A stretch of DNA of 64,000 bases from Albugo candida (taxonomy: Eukaryota > Oomycota > Peronosporomycetes > Albuginales > Albuginaceae): assembly GCA_905220665.1 (NCBI GenBank), contig CAJNAR010000160.1, positions 1-64,000 of the forward strand, in the 5' to 3' direction. Shown one piece after another: positions 28,480 to 39,789 of this stretch (positions are counted from its first letter, which is position 1; each line of letters begins with the position of its first letter). The notes under the pieces are model-generated. The model did no database searches, was not told the origin of the DNA, and worked only from the letters and a program-made list of their open reading frames with translations. Made by a program: the position numbers and the translations under genes.

Positions 28480-31012
28480 GTTTTATCCAGAGAGTTGCTT
28501 CCGCGTGGGTGTGACTAGTTTGCAAACTAAAAAAACATCCATTTTCTTAAGGAAAAAGACACTGCATGACTGTGCATGTTTGATTTTGTGTCCTTTCTTT
28601 CTCCGAAAATCATTCTCACAAGCACACACAATAGATCCGAAAATCAAAAGATACCTAAAGATCACTTTAAAACTGACACTTTGCTTACATATCACTAAAG
28701 CTAATGCCACACCGTACTGTTTGCATTTAAATGTAGTACCTATCCTACGCTTTCAATTCTATCGCCTGTAGACAATATTTGCATGTTACTGAGGTCATAG
28801 GTAGTTTTATCCAGAGAGTTGCTTCCGCGTGGGTGTGACTAGTTTGCAAAATAAAAGAAATATCAAAATCCGTAGTGAAAAGACACTGCATGACTGTGTT
28901 TGTTAAATTTTGTAACCTTTTTTTCTGCGTTAGTCATTCTCACAAGCACACACAGTCGATACGAAAATCAAAAGATACCTAAAGACCACTTTAAAACTGA
29001 CACTTTGCTTACATATCACTAAAACTAATGTCACACCGTACTGTTTGCAACAAAGCTAGTACCTATCCTACGCTTTTAATTCTCTCTCCTGTAGACAATA
29101 TTCGCATGTTACTGAGGTCATAGGTAGTTTTATCCAGAGAGTTGCTTCCGCGTGGGGTGTGACTAGTTTGCAAACTAAAAAAACATCCATTTTCCTAGTG
29201 GAAAAGACACTGCATGACTGTGCATGTTTGATTTTGTGTCCTTTCTTTCTCCGATAATCATTCTCACACGCACACAAAATAGATCAGAAAATCAAAAGAT
29301 ACCTAAAGACCACTTTAAAACTGACACCTTGTTACATATTACTAAAACTAATGCCACACCGTACTGTTTGCATTTCAATCTAGTAACTATCCCACGCTTT
29401 TAGTTCTCTCTCCTGTAGACAATATTCGCATGTTACTGAGGTCATAAGTAGTTTTATCCAGAGAGTTGCTTCCGCGTGGGTGTGACTAGTTTGCAAACTA
29501 AAAAAACATCCATTTTCTTAGTGGAAAAGACACTGCATGACTGTGTCATGTTTAATTTTGTGTCCTTTCTTTCTCCGATAATCATTCTCACAAGCACACA
29601 CAATAGATCAGAAAATCAAAAGATACCTAAAGACCACTTTAAAACTGACACTTTGCTTACATATTACTAAAACTAATGCCACACCGTGCTGTTTGCAACA
29701 AAGCTAGTACCTATCATACGCTTTCAATTCTATCTCCTATAGACAATATTCGCATGTTACTGAGGTCATGAGTAGTTTTATCCAGGGAGTTGCTTCCGCG
29801 TGGGTGTGACTAGTTTGCAAGCTAAAAAAACATCCATTTTCTTAAGGAAAAAGACACTGCATGACTGTGCATGTTTGATTTTGTGTCCTTTCTTTCTCCG
29901 ATAATCATTCTCACAAGCACACACAATAGATCAGAAAAGATCAAAAAGATAACCTTAAAGACCCACTTTAACAACTTGGACACTTTGCAAATGCTTTAGC
30001 ACAACAATAATCAGAAAATCAAAAACCCCTAACTGCCCACAATCAACCACACCGTACTTTTTGCATTTAAATCTAGTACCCATCCCACGCTTTCAGTTCT
30101 ATCGCCTGTAGACAATATTCGCATGTTACTGAGGTCATATGTAGTTTTATCCAGAGAGTTGCTTCCGCGTGGGTGTGACTAGTTTGCAAACTAAAAAAAC
30201 ATCCATTTTCCTAGTGGAAAAGACACTGCATGACTGTGTCATGTTTAATTTTGTATCCTTGCTTTCTCCGATTATCATTCTCACAAGCACACACAAAAGA
30301 TCCGAAAATCAAAAGCTACCTAAAAACCACTTTACAACTGACACTTTGCTCACATCATTACTATAAATAATTGCCACGTCGTACTCTTTGCATGTAAATC
30401 TGGTACCTATCCCACTATTTCAATTCTCTCTCCTGTAGAAAATATTCGCATGTTACTGAGGTCAAAAGTAGTTTTATCCAGAGAGTTGATTCTGCTTGGG
30501 TGTGACTCGTTTGCAAACTAAAAGAAATATTCAAAACTTCGTAGCGGAAAAGATACTGCATGACTGTGTCATGTTAAATTTTAAAACATCTTTTTCCCAA
30601 TAATCATTCGCACAAGTAAACACAATCGATCGAAAATCAAAAGATATTTAAAAGCCACTCTTCATCTGACACTTTGCTTACATCATTACTATCACTAATG
30701 CCACGCTGTATTGTTTGCATATAAATCTAATACCTATCCCACGCTTTCAATTCTATCCTGTAGAAAAACTGTTTCGTTCCAGAATATTCGCATGTTACTA
30801 AGGTGATGAGAAGTTTCGTCAAGAACGTTTCTTTAGGGTGTGCCTCGTACATTTTACAAACAAAACGAGTAATAAAACTTCCAGCGGAAAAGACACTGCG
30901 TGACTGTGTCATAGTGAATTTTGTAAGGTTGTACTCCTTAATTATCCTTTGCGCAAGCACACACAATATATCCGAACATCAAAAAAAAACCTAGAAACCA
31001 CTCCACAACTGA

Positions 31013-31580
31013 TTTGGCCAAGAAAAATTGCCAAGTATCTTAAAGGTACAAAGGCGCTGAAGTTCATGATAGACGGAATGAAACAAGACCGACATGAGAG
31101 ATAAAGACGTGCTTGTCGACACGTACAGCGACGCCAACTACGACGCGTGTAAGACATACCCGAAGTCTGTCAGTGGTGGTGTGTTTATGGTGAGGTGCAT
31201 GGTCGTGGGATGGCTGTGCAAGAAGAAGAAGTGCGCCGCCTTATCAAAAATGGAAGCCGAACCTGTTGTGGCTTCACACACAGCGGCTGAGATGATGGGT
31301 ATCATGGAACCGCTAAGTGAAATCGAAGTGCCGATTCTGCCAGGTTCCATTTGACATGTCGACAATTAGAAAGCTATCTCTCAGTTAAAAGGCGAGGACA
31401 CGTCAGGTCCAGCGAAGCATATCGACGTGCGGTAAAAGTTTAGCAAGGGTTTGAAGTAAAAGAAGATGCTCAAGGTGGAGTACTGCGAATCCAAGAGTAT
31501 GCGTTTGGACATCCTGACCAAGTACCTCTCTGCGATACGACTCAACCAGATCTGTGGACTTGTGATGCGCACAGGGAAAG
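31013..31580 (+). pseudogene. Copia-type retrotransposon relic: RNase H and end of pol
   Basis: Three or four reading frames must be followed to read this fragment. Near 31.03 kb 'IAKYLKGTKALKF' matches the start of the copia RNase H region. From 31,094 an 86-codon frame holds 'YSDANYD' with the catalytic aspartate, then 'KSVSGGVFMV', 'GWLCKKKKCAALS' and 'MEAEPVVAS' with the catalytic glutamate region. After a stop at about 31,354, 'GPAKHIDVR' appears near 31.41 kb and 'SMRLDILTKYLS' near 31.5 kb, corresponding to the copia 'TKHIDVR' and 'LADIFTKPL' blocks. Protease, integrase and most of the reverse transcriptase are missing, and no LTR was recognised. The element is dead; its left side ends where the satellite begins. 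Confidence 0.82.
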
Positions 31581-32309
31581 TAAGACCACTCGGAAAATAG
31601 TGTAGGAGGCGAGTGACTACTGATGTGGAAGGGCGCATCTATAATTTGAGGTGAAAGACGTGACGGAAGATTAAAAGGCGCAAATATTGGAATAGAAGGA
31701 ATGATGTGGAGCCTACGCACGAGAGTTTAACCTGTATAGTGTACAAAGGTAACAAGGGTATAGATCAAATATATTAAGTTCTCAATTTTTTAACTAACGC
31801 TCAGGCAAAACAACAAGATAAGCTTTCGCTTAAGATGTACTAAGTAACATGTCCACTAGAACCGTTGACAAGAGAAGCAAGCAGCGAATCCGACTTAATA
31901 TAGACATAGCGTAATACGAAGACTAGCTTATCATTGTTAAGCATCACAACCCGAGAATGCTGCTCTCATTGTACAAATCACAGATGAGCGAAAAGTACAC
32001 ATTTAGAGAACTGAATATTTCATCACAGTGATACTCAGCAGTTTTTCACGAATATAGGCTATCAACTGATAAACATTTTCGCAAGTTGTCTAGTTCCACA
32101 AAGCGGTAAATCGTGGCAGTTTGGAGATCATGATCTCTTAGTACTTCCTATAGCTTCAATTTGGAACAGAATCGCATTTTTCCCGGTGACTAATCGATAG
32201 GATTAGAAGACGGGTGTCTATTCATCAGGCCCATTCAGTAAAAAAATCAACTCCTCTTTTCCAGTTTCACACTTAAACGGGAGCTGGATATAATCCAGTT
32301 TTATTATAA
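31581..32309. other. No recognisable gene
   Basis: About 0.7 kb following the copia relic. No long frame and no motif seen; it may be decayed 3' sequence of the retroelement. Confidence 0.4.
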
Positions 32310-32564
32310 TTGATATCGCATCACCGTAAGGTACATAACACTTGTGTTTTTGCTCTGTCTAATGGACGAAGCAATAAACAACAGCTTCCATTGATTAGGG
32401 AAATCCACGAGCTTTATTTCTGTGGGAATTTCTCGAGAAATGTGGAAGAACCATACACATTTATGAAATTACTCAAAAAATGCTGGCAATGGGAGAGGCT
32501 GTTTCACAATGCTTCGGAAGGTATCGATTATTGTTTCAAATGCGCGCTTGCTGTAGCTCTCTAG
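32310..32564 (+). pseudogene. Possible integrase zinc-binding (H2C2) fragment of an LTR retrotransposon
   Basis: An 84-codon frame without a proper ATG start contains 'LIREIHELYFCGNFSRN', then 'LLKKCWQWERLF', then 'DYCFKCA'. The order of histidine, aromatic/glycine spacing, 'CWxW' and a final C-x2-C resembles the H2C2 zinc-binding domain in front of gypsy-type integrases. The match is by eye only. The frame is short enough to occur by chance, and no catalytic core follows. Confidence 0.33.
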
Positions 32565-33988
32565 ACGCGTCCAAAATATAAGTAATTGTGAATAATGGAT
32601 CACAAAGAAATAGATTGATTGTTTGAAGAAAAAAAAGGTTCAAAATCATGTATCCAATAATGCGCACTTCCTATCATCCTCCAATTCCCCTTGCGCTTTG
32701 AGAATTTATATAGGTTTCGTTGATCGCGTCATACTACAGCCAATCGTAATGCACCTGAAAGTGTGCGTGAAAATAAATAGAGTACTTAGTACAAAGCAAG
32801 TTCAGATCCAAGTGAATATGAACCGTATGCATACTATCTTCGCGATGATGTAACGCATTTGCGTGAGTTCAGTCAATGTATCCATATCTGCAACCTCGCA
32901 GATAAACAACTCCTGATCATCATCAGTTACATTGACTGTCTCTTACCTTTATCATGCTGTAAGAAGACTTCCCAGTAAATTCGCTAGACTAGACTGAAAA
33001 TAACGTTCAAATGTAAGCACAAGTTTCCTCAATTTTCACGTGTTTAGTACGTTATATTTTAAAAGAAACGAAGGTAGATGGCGATATCGTATATTTCCAT
33101 CGAATCTTACTGCGAGGTAAATCGAGGAGATCGCTTCTCAGCAATGTTTTAAATTACGATCAACTCTTTGGGCATCCTAATATGCAAACATGAACAGCAG
33201 GAACCAGCATCAATGTACTATTGTTATAGCTTGAATTTAGTCGAAGATGAGATAACGCTGCAGAATGAGTTTCCATACCAAGTAAACGTGAACAAAGTTC
33301 TCGCGACGGATCTGGAGAACTTCCAAGATTGAGTAAGCAATCCTTCCAATCAATCAATCAGAACTAGCAAGTATCGATGTACTGCTACTTTTAAATTCGT
33401 ACAAGTCGAACGATTTTGGTCAACAATCAAGGGCTTCCTTATGGATATTCGCAAAACGCGACAAAGCTTTCTGTAATGGGTTCATCATATAAGAGGTTTA
33501 CACCCCCTCACACTGCGTGATTAGCCTAGAGAGACCGTACAATGACTGTATCATCGTATCTCTACATGAACAATTCAGCGGATAGAATGCGAAAGTAGCT
33601 GACCGTGTCGAATTGGATCATTCTCACCAAAAGCATAAAATGAATAGATAAAGTTCGCTCGATCAGCGATACTTAATTGTAGACTCGACGACAGAGGGAT
33701 GGGTTGGAAGATCTCTCTGATCATGCATAAGAACTAAATACTTCATCATCAATGAGACGGTAGAGTTGATGCGCTCCCCCACGATTGATTGCTTCAGTGA
33801 GGGGTAGCAAAGCTACGCACCCTCTTGAACGCAGATCAAGTTGCAGCCTATTCGTTATTATGCTCACCATCGCCATGGATGACACTATAGGGGCACACAA
33901 TTGATTCGCTTGACCATTTAGCCCCTAAAAGACTGGATCCGTGCTTTGTAATAATCAAGGAGGGCCCCATAAAAACAATCTAAACGTA
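32565..33988. other. No recognisable gene
   Basis: About 1.4 kb with only short frames (76 codons or fewer) on either strand, none with a motif or credible start. Nothing repeated was noticed. Confidence 0.4.
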
Positions 33989-34291
33989 TCAGACTCTCAC
34001 GACTTCAGTGAAGAAGAATATCACGGCGTTTGTTTCAACGCTTCCTATGATGTAGTGAAAAGTTAAGGTATATATATGCGAAACAAAATCGAAAGAGTGA
34101 TTACGGTACTCTAGTGGAACAGTATTCTCGTTGTTGCTTGTGACCTTAGGTCCCCACATCTCGAGCATTTGAGAAGCATAAATCATCAGATAATTTTTGC
34201 AATTCAGAAAATCTTTGTTACCAGAAAGAATAGGCGCATGTTTTTCCTTTACCTGCCCACTAGTTTCAGCATGAGATTCCACAAACTTTGC
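33989..34291 (-). pseudogene. In-frame continuation of the CCG effector beyond its TAA
   Basis: The codons directly after the TAA at 34,292-34,294 are in the same frame as the effector and remain open for 100 codons, ending at a TGA at 33,989. The translation looks like ordinary protein, for example 'LNCKNYLMIYASQMLEMWG'. An open stretch of this length in one chosen frame has a chance of roughly 0.2% at this base composition. The simplest reading is that the ancestral protein was about 100 residues longer and a nonsense change cut it off. A consensus error at the stop, or an unrecognised intron, remains possible. Confidence 0.55.
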
Positions 34292-36025
34292 TTATGCTTT
34301 TTTTCCCTCTCCGTAGAAGACTGAGACCACTTCCTCAACGGTTATTGGCTGTAACGATTGAAAATCATGAAAATGATAACTGGCTGCAGGATAGCTTATA
34401 TCAATGGAACATTCAAGATTGCATACTAGCATTCCGCTGATACCACCCTTCTTCATTGTGAGCCATAGATAGGCATGTGTGACTGAAATCAGCAATACTT
34501 CTTCATACTGGCAAAGGCACTTAACGCAGTTGACCATCTCAGCCTCCTCCTTCTGTTTTAGGTGGATAACTTTGACATTGTTGTAAAAGAATGGAGAATA
34601 GCTCACTGCGTTTTGTGTATAATCCGATTGGTCGAAGCGCGTTTTACCGAGAATTCTTTGTCTACGTGGTGCCTTATTGAGATCAAAATCGGTGGTTCGA
34701 CTTCTCGCTGTCTTCACTGTCATCTCATACTCACATATTGCATTCGGTACCTCACGGAAGAATAAAAGCTGATCTATGCATTTCAAGAGGGTCAAATCAC
34801 TCATCAACAACAATGATGTTGCTCGTGATAGCCACATAACTTTTAAGGTTTCTGTATCCGTGATACAGGTACCGAGCTTCCCGGACATAATCCAAATGCA
34901 AAAACTAGGATGCATCGACGATGGAGCAGACAATAATTGCGTTCCAATTGGTAAGTCTTGGGTGCGACTGTCGAAGTGGCTATTAAAAGAAGTTAAACAA
35001 TTCCTGTCGTCTTCCTCAGTTTTGATTTGACCACAAGATGCACGACATGACGCATCCAAAAACTTCCAGTTTATGCCACTCTCTGTGTATATGTAATTGA
35101 CGAGTGGCAGGAATTCTCCTTCCATTGCTTGCGATGCTTGGATGTCACTGTCAATCTGTTGTCCCATGTTTAATATTAGCGCCTTGACATGTTTTACTAT
35201 ACAGTTTGAACAAGTGGAGGTGGAACCTGAACTTGTTTTTGTTTTGAAGCAATGTTTCTTCATGGTCACCTTCTCTGTGAATGACGTCAAAACCTTCAGG
35301 AACTCCCGATGGTTTTTACTTTCGTGATCACGAATACCAGGAATTGTTGCGATTGGCACATTCAATACATCTGATTTGGGTAGATGTTCATTGTCCTTTA
35401 CTGGAAGGTTTCCTACAAATGATAAACATGCCTCGGCTGCGAGGGTACCAGTAATTCCACTGCAGACTATATTCGACTTGCATCTCTCCACGATGACATC
35501 TTCCCCTTCTGTAGTATAAAGAACATACAAATGCACAGCCTGCCTGTAATCGGGATGCTGTAAGATGAAGTCCCCAACCATCACAGAGTTGCTTTTTTGC
35601 ATATAACATTTGCGGCATGAAAGTCTGTGGTGTTGCTTTGATTGTATCAAACACATGTACTGGGCTTGGAATTGTTTTGTCGGAAGATTAGGTGGCTCTA
35701 ACCTTGGAGCAGCATTTTTGATTATTTTTATTCTGCCGCACAATTGGGCTCTAGAGCAGAAAGTTACGAGATTCCTGTAAAAAAATTCGGACGGAGCGGC
35801 CGAAAATGTATACGTCAATCCTCCTCTCTCATCTGTATCACGAATATGCGTCAACACAAGTCGTGTGGTGCCGACTTCTTGCAATAGACAGGTGTGACAC
35901 CTACGTACGTCCGTGCTGCCGGGTTGGATGCGGGCATCGAACGTGATAAAGCTGCACCCTGCGATATGGCTGATCGCATATAGACTTGAAATGATTAGTG
36001 TTCGACTTGCCTTCGACATGATCAT
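34292..36025 (-). CDS. Candidate secreted CHxC/CCG-class effector (Albugo type)
   Basis: The frame is open for 630 codons from an ATG at 36,184, far beyond chance. The preferred start is the ATG at 36,025 (another follows two codons later), because only from there does the protein begin with a signal peptide: basic 'MSKASR' then 'TLIISSLYAISHIAG'. This gives 577 residues. Counting from that start, C43-H-T-C46 is followed by G52, fitting the C-x2-C-x5-G motif that defines Albugo CHxC/CCG effectors, which are secreted into host tissue. Further cysteines (90, 96, 125, 137, 140, 182, 188, 200) include another C-x2-C ('SCRKC') and suggest disulfides. The rest matches nothing I recognise. The stop is a single TAA, after which the same frame stays open for 100 more codons (33,989-34,291), so the product is probably truncated. 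No intron with convincing borders was seen. The upstream in-frame 53 codons are probably not translated. Confidence 0.78.
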   Translation of the reverse strand: MIMSKASRTLIISSLYAISHIAGCSFITFDARIQPGSTDVRRCHTCLLQEVGTTRLVLTHIRDTDERGGLTYTFSAAPSEFFYRNLVTFCSRAQLCGRIKIIKNAAPRLEPPNLPTKQFQAQYMCLIQSKQHHRLSCRKCYMQKSNSVMVGDFILQHPDYRQAVHLYVLYTTEGEDVIVERCKSNIVCSGITGTLAAEACLSFVGNLPVKDNEHLPKSDVLNVPIATIPGIRDHESKNHREFLKVLTSFTEKVTMKKHCFKTKTSSGSTSTCSNCIVKHVKALILNMGQQIDSDIQASQAMEGEFLPLVNYIYTESGINWKFLDASCRASCGQIKTEEDDRNCLTSFNSHFDSRTQDLPIGTQLLSAPSSMHPSFCIWIMSGKLGTCITDTETLKVMWLSRATSLLLMSDLTLLKCIDQLLFFREVPNAICEYEMTVKTARSRTTDFDLNKAPRRQRILGKTRFDQSDYTQNAVSYSPFFYNNVKVIHLKQKEEAEMVNCVKCLCQYEEVLLISVTHAYLWLTMKKGGISGMLVCNLECSIDISYPAASYHFHDFQSLQPITVEEVVSVFYGEGKKA

Positions 36026-39000
36026 TTTGATCGAGCAATGAGCGCCACGAAGCAGCCAATAAATGATGATTATCCTCCAATCCGATACTCGATATACTGA
36101 TCTTATTATCCACCAATTAGAATAGTCTTTGGTGTTCTCTTGTAGCCGGCAAACATGAAGTGGTACTATATCATTCCCTCTCATTTATTTTCTCCAAACA
36201 AATTACAACTTGGTCTCACTGCACATTCAGTCAGCATGAGTGTGTTTTTGAGTAATTTCTTTAGACTTGGAAAAGCATAGTTTGAGTACGAGGACGCAAC
36301 TTGAATGATATTCTTCCCGAGTCTAAGGTAGCACTGTTGAAATGACCCCCACTTCTACTTCTACGAGCGCCTATTTGTATGGATTTCTACCAAGCGACTA
36401 CCTTTGCAAGTCTTGATGTAGTCTTACGTGCGCAATTACGACTAGAACACGAGGGAATTTACCTGAATTAATATCTCAAAACTCGCTTCGAGGTATGATA
36501 CCATGTACACAAACTGTGCTACTGGACTTCGTGATCTTCTAATGCTCATGCTCAAGAGCAAGCGTGATCAGTGCCTTTAAAGAGAGGCGTTTTCAGACTA
36601 GTTCATTCATATTATTATTCTTTCAAAACGTCATACATAGTATGTATTGGCACGAAATCGAACAAACCATGCAATGTTGAAGCGCAATGCGCGTGACGCA
36701 TATTTTAAAATTGCAACTGCTTGAAATTTCCAACTGATAAATATCTTTCTATGATTGGCATTGAACATATAAATTGGTGAGAATAAAAGAGAAAAAAAAG
36801 CCTGTAGTACGCAGTTGAACAAAAAAAATGTAAAGAAACGTGTAGACTTCAAGCTTGAAATTTGAATATTGGCAGTCATCGTGTCAATGTTTCTTTTCTC
36901 TGATACAACAATTTCAATATTCTGGAATCAGGAATCTGGCAAAGCTTTTACAGGATTCGTCAAACAAGCTAGTTGCTGACCTATTAAATACACATGGTCG
37001 TGTAAATTGCTGAGCTGTACTTACTTCCACGTATACAAGAAGATGAAGTACTCCGCACGTGCTCGAGCGCACTCACCATTTTGGGTCATACCTGCATCAG
37101 CGATTTTGAATCTCAACATCAATGAAGCGCTAATGAGTCCAGCCGCTTGTATCCTGAAATATACAGTGAGATCACCCAAAACATCCATTCCAATGATCTG
37201 TACATTTGACATGATGTCCATGTTCTCGGTGGCACGGTGTCACATTTCTTGTAGCAGTCTCGGTAGGACTCTAAAGCGGAAAGTATAGAAAGGTATGATT
37301 TGTCTGAATTCCATCCCCTTCCCGCCTTGAACGGGACATTCGTTTTAGTTGCCCCGAACTTTGTCCTCGATATATGATTCATTTTTTTGGCTATACTGTG
37401 ATTTAGAGATTAAGGGGGTTGATACCTGCAAGGGGTGCTGAAGATAATCGATAGCATAGCACTTTCATAGAAAACGCGACGAAGCTGCTGCAGCAGGAAT
37501 AACGATGTGGGTCTGGCGAAATGTCTGTGATTGTGACCGGTTCGAATGATCTTAATCGTAATCGCAATCAATTGAAACCAAAAGATTTAATTAAGTGGAG
37601 TTACAGTATCCTTGCCCACTGGAGTGAGAGCATTTGTGAACATACAAGATGTATCAATTCTGGTTGAAGAGAAGAATTGACAGCAAAAAGTGACTGAGAA
37701 AAAATCAAATTGTAGCTTTCCTGCTTTGGCCGAAATAAATTCGGTACCTATAAACGCCTACACAGCATGGGTGAAAATCAGAATCATATAAGCACCGTTA
37801 TGATGCTAACAGTTAATTTGAAACTTGATGTGTAGATATTTTCAATTCATTAAAGCCAGAATGTTCACACGAATTGCTGCATAGGGATAATAGACCAGTC
37901 TTCTTGTCTAAGCGTTCAATACCAGATTGAACCGGATGCGATTGTGATAGTACCATTTTAATGCACACGCACTACCCGACCGGTTGCGCATGCAAGATAT
38001 ATTGAGTTTCTTGGTCCAGCCATCCAAGTGAGCAAATCTTGAAAATCACCTGTACTAAGATTGAATATTTATTTGGAATCCAGTACAAACAAAGTGTTTC
38101 AACGCCGGATAATTCAGTCGAATATTGTTCAATAAAGTAAATGAATCGTTGATGATAGTCATATGCGAAATACATGATCTGGTTGGGCACCAATCCCAAA
38201 AATCTACAATGTGCAGCTAGCGACTCTTGTCAATCGTTGTTATTACTAAAAATGACAGAGCGAGTCGTAACGGGACCATACAGCAGCATACAACAAGTTG
38301 CTAAATTACTCCTCCTGAGAGTCCGTCTTGCGTGCGAGACACCGTTTGCTTGATGCCACCAAACAACCGTCCTCTTCCACCTAATATACCTACGTGGTGC
38401 TATGTTGAAGACATCAAATGCTAGATACGGACCCAATTCGGAAAATATGCATCATATTATCATTAACCCAGTATGAGTTTATGGGCTGTGCTGGAATGAA
38501 ATAGTAATGTCTTACTGACATCGTCTTGTAATGTGAATTCCCGTAATTGTGATAATAATACATGTTCTGCGACCGGTAATCGTTCTTGAGCTGTTCTGGC
38601 TCGAGGGGCCACCACCAGGAACTATGAAAATATCGCGCATGGATCTTTCATGTACTACACCAGCTTGTTAGGGAATCGAATTCTCGCCTGATCTATCACT
38701 TAATTTGGTTCTAGTGGGAAGAAAGTTGAGTTGGAAGCATTCAACTTCTACCCGATCCGTCACACAGATGCTAAACAGTGTTGCGACTCCACTGCTCCAA
38801 GAAGATAATATACTGTAGAGTCATCGGCAAAAAATACTGGTGACTTTATTCTTGTAATCATAAAACTTCCAGGTAGTTCATGTTTATGTAATGAATCATG
38901 CACTTCCCAAATTTGGAAGGAGGGAGAGCAGCGTGGAGAGCTAAATCATCTATCTTCTTATCTCGATAACGATTCAGCTTTGATGATGACTTCAATACGA

Positions 39001-39780
39001 CAATAAATAAGTGTTTATTTTGGATCAGAGAAGCTTTTCTCACTTTATTGACCGTATCTAAACTACTCATTTACGAATGATCACGAAACGTTTTGACCTA
39101 TTCGCTCAATCATGCACCTCTCGTTATCTGGAAAGTTTGGGTATGCTACCTCCCCACATATAAAGGGACCAAATCCTGAAGATTAGCCAAGAACCGTAAT
39201 GCGCTGGTGGCCGAAATGTCCTACCAGAAATTCATTTTCATCCTTACGAATAAATTTCGATGAACTTGATGAAAGTCGGCAGCGAGGACTTTCGACAGCG
39301 CTTTTACAACCACGCACAGAAGAGTAGGGACGCTAATTGAAGTGAAGGTATCAGAGATCCTCGACAGTGTTGACGGCTGAAAACGTTTTGGATGCATCCC
39401 CAAAACCACTACGATCGCGTTGGTAGAAACATCCGGAAATCTACCCGCTGCAGGTGATGATTTTCTACGCAAAGGTCGGATTGCTTCTCCCATTACGCAT
39501 TGCCAATGAAGCGGATAAATAAGATTTACAAGAGCTGGTTGACTTTATGTGTTATGATATGAGTGTGTCTTGCCTTGCGCACAAGGAAACAACGTAAATA
39601 TAGGTGAACTTGTGTAAAATACCAAAAGGTTGTGACCATGGCAAGATTGGCTCAGCCGATATTCGCCAGGCCATCTTCGATAACTCTGATGCATTCAAAC
39701 ATATTTCTATACAGATGGAACCTAGATTACCTAATCAGATAGGTAAATCAGAGTTCTGTAATTGATTCTTACTTCTCCAT
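36026..39780. other. No supported gene; short frames only
   Basis: About 3.75 kb upstream of the effector start. The longest frames are overlapping ones of 66-93 codons around 37.0-37.4 kb on both strands, within chance expectation. The minus frame ending at 37,021 begins with 'MDIMSNVQIIGMDVLGDL' and reads like protein, but has no family motif. No repeat or RNA gene was recognised. Confidence 0.35.
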
Positions 39781-39789
39781 TTTGTCTTT

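Larger units (their letters stand above)
83..30520. repeat. Conserved 14-bp palindrome inside the satellite monomers
   Basis: Nearly every monomer contains TAGTTTGCAAACTA, a perfect self-complementary 14-mer, just downstream of 'gcgtgggtgtgac'. Coordinates span the copies rather than a single site. Some monomers carry one- or two-base variants, for example 'tagtgtgcgaacta' near 15.56, 18.46 and 21.05 kb and 'tagtttgcagacta' near 24.14 and 25.51 kb. In the last decayed monomer near 30.85 kb it is lost. A fixed palindrome once per monomer could be a protein-binding site, by analogy with boxes in other satellites, but no binding protein is known here. Confidence 0.8.
1..31012. repeat. Satellite array, ~324-bp monomer, about 95 copies
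   Basis: The block 'gcatgttactgaggtc' followed by 'gagttgcttccgcgtg' returns every ~319-326 bp from the first base to about 30.8 kb, so the array is cut by the left edge of the window. Most length variation comes from a few sites: a T-run before 'atcc', a short deletion giving 'cccttctccg' in place of 'tttctttctccg' (about 319-bp monomers), and small deletions near the palindrome. The segment after the palindrome occurs in alternative versions ('caaacatcaattttc', 'gaaatatcgaaatccg', 'aaaaacatccattttc') that are shuffled among monomers. There are no unique spacers and no gene inside. The function is unknown; size and organisation suit centromeric or other heterochromatic satellite DNA, which is inference. 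Confidence 0.97.

Noticed and set aside
292..30366. Dozens of recurring 60-83-codon frames (for example minus-strand 'MCACENDYRRKKGHK' and plus-strand 'MGVTSLQTKKTS')
   Set aside because: They lie at the same place in each satellite monomer, change frame freely with small indels, occur on both strands and have no promoter or motif. They persist only because the repeat is conserved.
30830..30845. Telomere-like 'tttaggg'
   Set aside because: A single occurrence inside a decayed satellite monomer; no tandem telomeric repeats anywhere.
1..31012. CRISPR-like regular repetition
   Set aside because: The whole 324-bp unit is repeated without unique spacers, and the surroundings are eukaryotic.
31138..31720. 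Minus-strand frames of 75-105 codons over the copia relic
   Set aside because: They are antisense to recognisable RNase H sequence and have no motif of their own.
34562..35654. Plus-strand frames and a second minus-strand frame inside the effector gene
   Set aside because: Shorter than the 630-codon effector frame, no motif, and typical shadows of a long coding region.
36026..36184. Effector start at the upstream ATG (36,184)
   Set aside because: The 53 extra residues would place the signal peptide internally; secretion of the CCG family requires it at the N terminus.
37530..37560. tRNA B-box-like 'ggttcgaatg'
   Set aside because: No matching A box, acceptor stem or cloverleaf around it. 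A similar 'gggttcgaatg' near 45,208 fails in the same way.
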